Assembly (NCBI GenBank): GCA_023407575.1
Contig: JAEYLX010000026.1
Location: forward strand, 496,001-560,000
Reading direction: 5' to 3'
DNA length: 64,000 nt
From: Bacillota bacterium
GTDB taxonomy: Bacteria > Bacillota > Clostridia > Lachnospirales > Lachnospiraceae
Shown here: positions 61,980 through 64,000 of the stretch, one piece after another
Numbering within the stretch: the stretch's first letter is position 1
Layout of the letters: each line of letters begins with the position of its first letter
Position numbers and translations under genes: made by a program
The notes under the pieces: model-generated
Told to the model about the DNA's origin: nothing
Seen by the model: the letters and a program-made list of their open reading frames with translations, nothing else
Databases searched by the model: none

Positions 61980-63056
61980 ATGAAGACATACCTTGTGACT
62001 GGTGGAGCTGGTTTTATTGGTTCTAATTTTATATTATATCTTCTGAAGAAATATCAGAAAGAAATTAAAGTAATCAATATAGATGTATTGACTTATGCAG
62101 GTAATCTTGAAAATCTTAAGGAGATAGAGCAGTATGATAACTATAAGTTCCTTAAGCTTGATATTCTGGATAAAGAGGCAGTACTTAAGGTGTTTGAAGA
62201 AAATACTATTGACCGTGTAATACATTTTGCTGCAGAAAGCCATGTGGATCGTAGCATTAAAAATCCAGAGGTCTTTGTTAGTACTAACGTGCTTGGGACA
62301 CTGAACCTGATCAATGCTGCAAAGATTACTTGGGAAACAGAAAATGGATATCTGCCAGACAAGAGATATGTTCAGGTATCTACGGATGAGGTATATGGTT
62401 CTTTAGAAAGTGAAGAAGGCTTCTTTTATGAAACAACTGCTCTTGATCCACACAGCCCTTATTCCGCAAGTAAAGCTTCAGCAGATTTAATTGTTAAATC
62501 ATATATTGATACTTTTCATTTTCCAGCTAATATCACTCGCTGCAGTAATAACTATGGTCCTTATCAATTCCCAGAGAAGTTAATACCTTTAATGATTAAC
62601 AATGCATTAAATGGCAAGAAGCTGCCTGTCTATGGAAGTGGTAAAAATGTTAGAGACTGGCTCTATGTTGAGGATCATGCAAAAGCAATCGATCTGGTAG
62701 CGGAAGGTTCTGAAACAGGAGAAGTCTATAATGTAGGCGGACATAATGAAAAGCAGAATATTGATATCGTAAAAATTATTATTGATACCTTAAGTGAGAT
62801 ACTCCCAGAAGAAGATGAGAGAAAAGCATGGGTAAATTATGACTTAATCACCTATGTGGAGGATAGAAAGGGTCATGATTTCCGTTATGCAATTGCTCCG
62901 GATAAAATTAAAGCAGATTTGGGTTGGGAGCCTGAAACACCTTTTCATAAAGGAATTCGCTTAACCATTGAGTGGTATCTTGCGAACGCACAATGGATGG
63001 AACATGTTACTAAGGGTGATTACCAAAAATATTATGATGAAATGTATCGGGTGTAG
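61980..63056 (+). CDS. rmlB: dTDP-glucose 4,6-dehydratase
   Basis: A 358-residue extended short-chain dehydrogenase, second step of the pathway. LVTGGAGFIGSNF is the NAD+ site, FAAESHVDRSI and STDEVYGSL hold active-site residues, and YSASKASADLIVKSY contains the catalytic Tyr-x3-Lys. Later NNYGPYQFPEKLIPLMI and RDWLYVEDH are typical of RmlB. AAAGGAGAGAATC precedes the ATG, 12 bases after rmlD. With rmlACD it supplies dTDP-rhamnose for cell-wall or surface polysaccharide. Confidence 0.96.
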   Translation: MKTYLVTGGAGFIGSNFILYLLKKYQKEIKVINIDVLTYAGNLENLKEIEQYDNYKFLKLDILDKEAVLKVFEENTIDRVIHFAAESHVDRSIKNPEVFVSTNVLGTLNLINAAKITWETENGYLPDKRYVQVSTDEVYGSLESEEGFFYETTALDPHSPYSASKASADLIVKSYIDTFHFPANITRCSNNYGPYQFPEKLIPLMINNALNGKKLPVYGSGKNVRDWLYVEDHAKAIDLVAEGSETGEVYNVGGHNEKQNIDIVKIIIDTLSEILPEEDERKAWVNYDLITYVEDRKGHDFRYAIAPDKIKADLGWEPETPFHKGIRLTIEWYLANAQWMEHVTKGDYQKYYDEMYRV

Positions 63057-63196
63057 CTTTATAATAAAATTAGTGGAAAATAGTGAGAAATATTGCGGAA
63101 CAAAAGCTGTGCATTTAAAGCATTTGAACGCAAAAGTGTGCAATGCATACTAATTATAAATAAGTATTTAGAAGCAAAGAAAGGCTTGGTAATTGA

Positions 63197-63937
63197 ATGA
63201 GATATGAGGAGTTTACAATAGAGGGACGTAATGCAGTAATGGAAGCGTTTCGTGGTGGAAAGACAATAGATCGTTTGTTTGTGCTTGATGGATGTCAGGA
63301 TGGACCTGTAAAATCAATTATTCGCGAGGCAAAGAAGACAAATTGTATTATATCCTTCGTTAAAAAAGAGAGACTGGATCAACTGTCTGAAACACAGAAA
63401 CATCAAGGTGTTATAGCATATGCAGCAGCTTATGAATATGCAGAAATTGAGGACATTTTAAAAGCTGCGGAGGAGAAACAAGAACCTCCTTTCATTGTTT
63501 TACTGGATAGTATTGAGGATCCTCATAATCTTGGAGCAATTATAAGAACTGCTCACCAGGCAGGAGCACATGGTGTTATAATTCCAAAGCGAAGAGCAGT
63601 GGGATTAACAGCTACAGTTGCCAAAGTATCTGCGGGAGCCATCAATTATCTCCCTGTGGCAAAGGTAACAAACCTAGCAGTTACAATCGAAGAGCTTAAG
63701 GAAAAGGGTCTTTGGTTCGTGTGTGCTGATATGGAAGGCGAAGTAATGTATAAGCAAAACCTGAAAGGACCAATTGGTTTAGTTATTGGCGGTGAAGGGG
63801 AAGGCGTTGGCAGACTGATAAAAGAAAAATGCGATTATATTGCAAAGATACCTATGTTTGGCAAAGTGGATTCCTTAAATGCTTCCGTGGCAATGGGAGT
63901 ATTGGCATATGAAATTGTAAGGCAGAGAATGAATTAG
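63197..63937 (+). CDS. rlmB: 23S rRNA (guanosine-2'-O-)-methyltransferase RlmB (TrmH family)
   Basis: A 246-residue SPOUT methyltransferase. Residues 1-75 are the RNA-binding substrate domain (IEGRNAVMEAFRGGKTIDRLFV); the catalytic domain has LLDSIEDPHNLGAIIRTAHQAGAHGVI (motif 1), LVIGGEGEGVGRLI (motif 2) and VDSLNASVAMGVLAYEIVR (motif 3), the last with the knot. It 2'-O-methylates a guanosine in 23S rRNA. GAAAGG lies before the start. It is 140 bases after rmlB and may have its own promoter. Confidence 0.93.
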   Translation: MRYEEFTIEGRNAVMEAFRGGKTIDRLFVLDGCQDGPVKSIIREAKKTNCIISFVKKERLDQLSETQKHQGVIAYAAAYEYAEIEDILKAAEEKQEPPFIVLLDSIEDPHNLGAIIRTAHQAGAHGVIIPKRRAVGLTATVAKVSAGAINYLPVAKVTNLAVTIEELKEKGLWFVCADMEGEVMYKQNLKGPIGLVIGGEGEGVGRLIKEKCDYIAKIPMFGKVDSLNASVAMGVLAYEIVRQRMN

Positions 63938-64000
63938 GTTTATTTGTTAGTTACTATTTTAATAATAGCGGTAACCATGTAAGAATATGGAGGCCATGAT

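Noticed and set aside
62968..63153. Small reading frame overlapping the end of rmlB
   Set aside because: It mostly overlaps rmlB in another frame, has no ribosome binding site and no recognisable domain.
63989..64000. Start of a further gene at the window end (GGAGG then ATG)
   Set aside because: The spacing is only two bases and too little sequence remains to judge.

Overview
The window looks like chromosomal DNA of a low-GC, Gram-positive, spore-forming clostridium of the Lachnospiraceae type; a plant-polysaccharide degrader such as Lachnoclostridium would fit. The reasons are AT-rich sequence with strong AGGAGG ribosome binding sites, a secreted GH5 glucanase with a ricin-type lectin module, a secreted multimodular CBM35-GH26-X2-X2-CBM3 mannanase, two ECF sigma/DUF4179 pairs, PadR/DUF2812, AgrA/AgrC-like signalling and many rho-independent terminators. 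The species assignment is inference. I saw no rRNA, tRNA, CRISPR array, transposase or prophage block.

Layout. 0-10 kb: flavin reductase, a secreted protein of tandem Ig-like modules, a cation/Ca2+ antiporter behind a structured leader, the GH5 enzyme, an M29-like peptidase, an ArsR/DUF2087 regulator with a small partner, an acetyltransferase. 10-12 kb: a nine-copy 17-bp tandem repeat in front of a ZIP metal transporter, then a CoiA-like protein. 12-19.4 kb: an iron-siderophore uptake operon (lipoprotein, two permeases, ATPase) ending in an ABC exporter, with a divergent AraC regulator. 19.5-24 kb: a GyrI-like protein, an unrecognised protein, and a sigma/anti-sigma pair. 24-31 kb: envelope-stress type genes (CsbD-like, GlsB-like, L,D-transpeptidase, small membrane proteins, YggT, FNR-like reductase, Ntn amide hydrolase, DUF2089/SHOCT/YvlD-like operon). 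31-39 kb: methyltransferase, phosphotransferase, an HscC-type Hsp70 with a membrane-anchored divergent J-protein, and a second sigma/anti-sigma pair. 39-46 kb: a collagen-like membrane protein, then a LytTR regulator, GHKL kinase and two ABC exporters. 46-53.9 kb: secreted protein, GH26 mannanase, a C39-like secreted protein, a complete type I toxin-antitoxin locus, PadR and DUF2812. 54-64 kb: DinG-family helicase, SEC-C protein, XRE regulator, DUF4015 protein, the rmlACDB dTDP-rhamnose operon and rlmB.

How parts work together. Transcription units are mostly short and closed by perfect inverted repeats, several of which serve two convergent genes. Regulation can be read directly in several places: the PadR gene has a consensus promoter followed by a perfect palindrome; the mannanase promoter is covered by a long palindrome and followed by a LacI-type TTAAACGTTTAA box; the exporter pair downstream of the AgrA/AgrC-like genes is preceded by a direct repeat with the geometry of a LytTR operator; and a 32-residue membrane peptide has its ribosome binding site in a hairpin and a convergent antisense RNA gene.

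The least expected items are the structured leader before the antiporter, a short ORF whose ribosome binding site sits in a hairpin loop (56.0 kb), a dispersed family of related palindromes with a shared 3' flank, a promoter module found four times, and an L,D-transpeptidase whose natural start appears to be one base out of frame.
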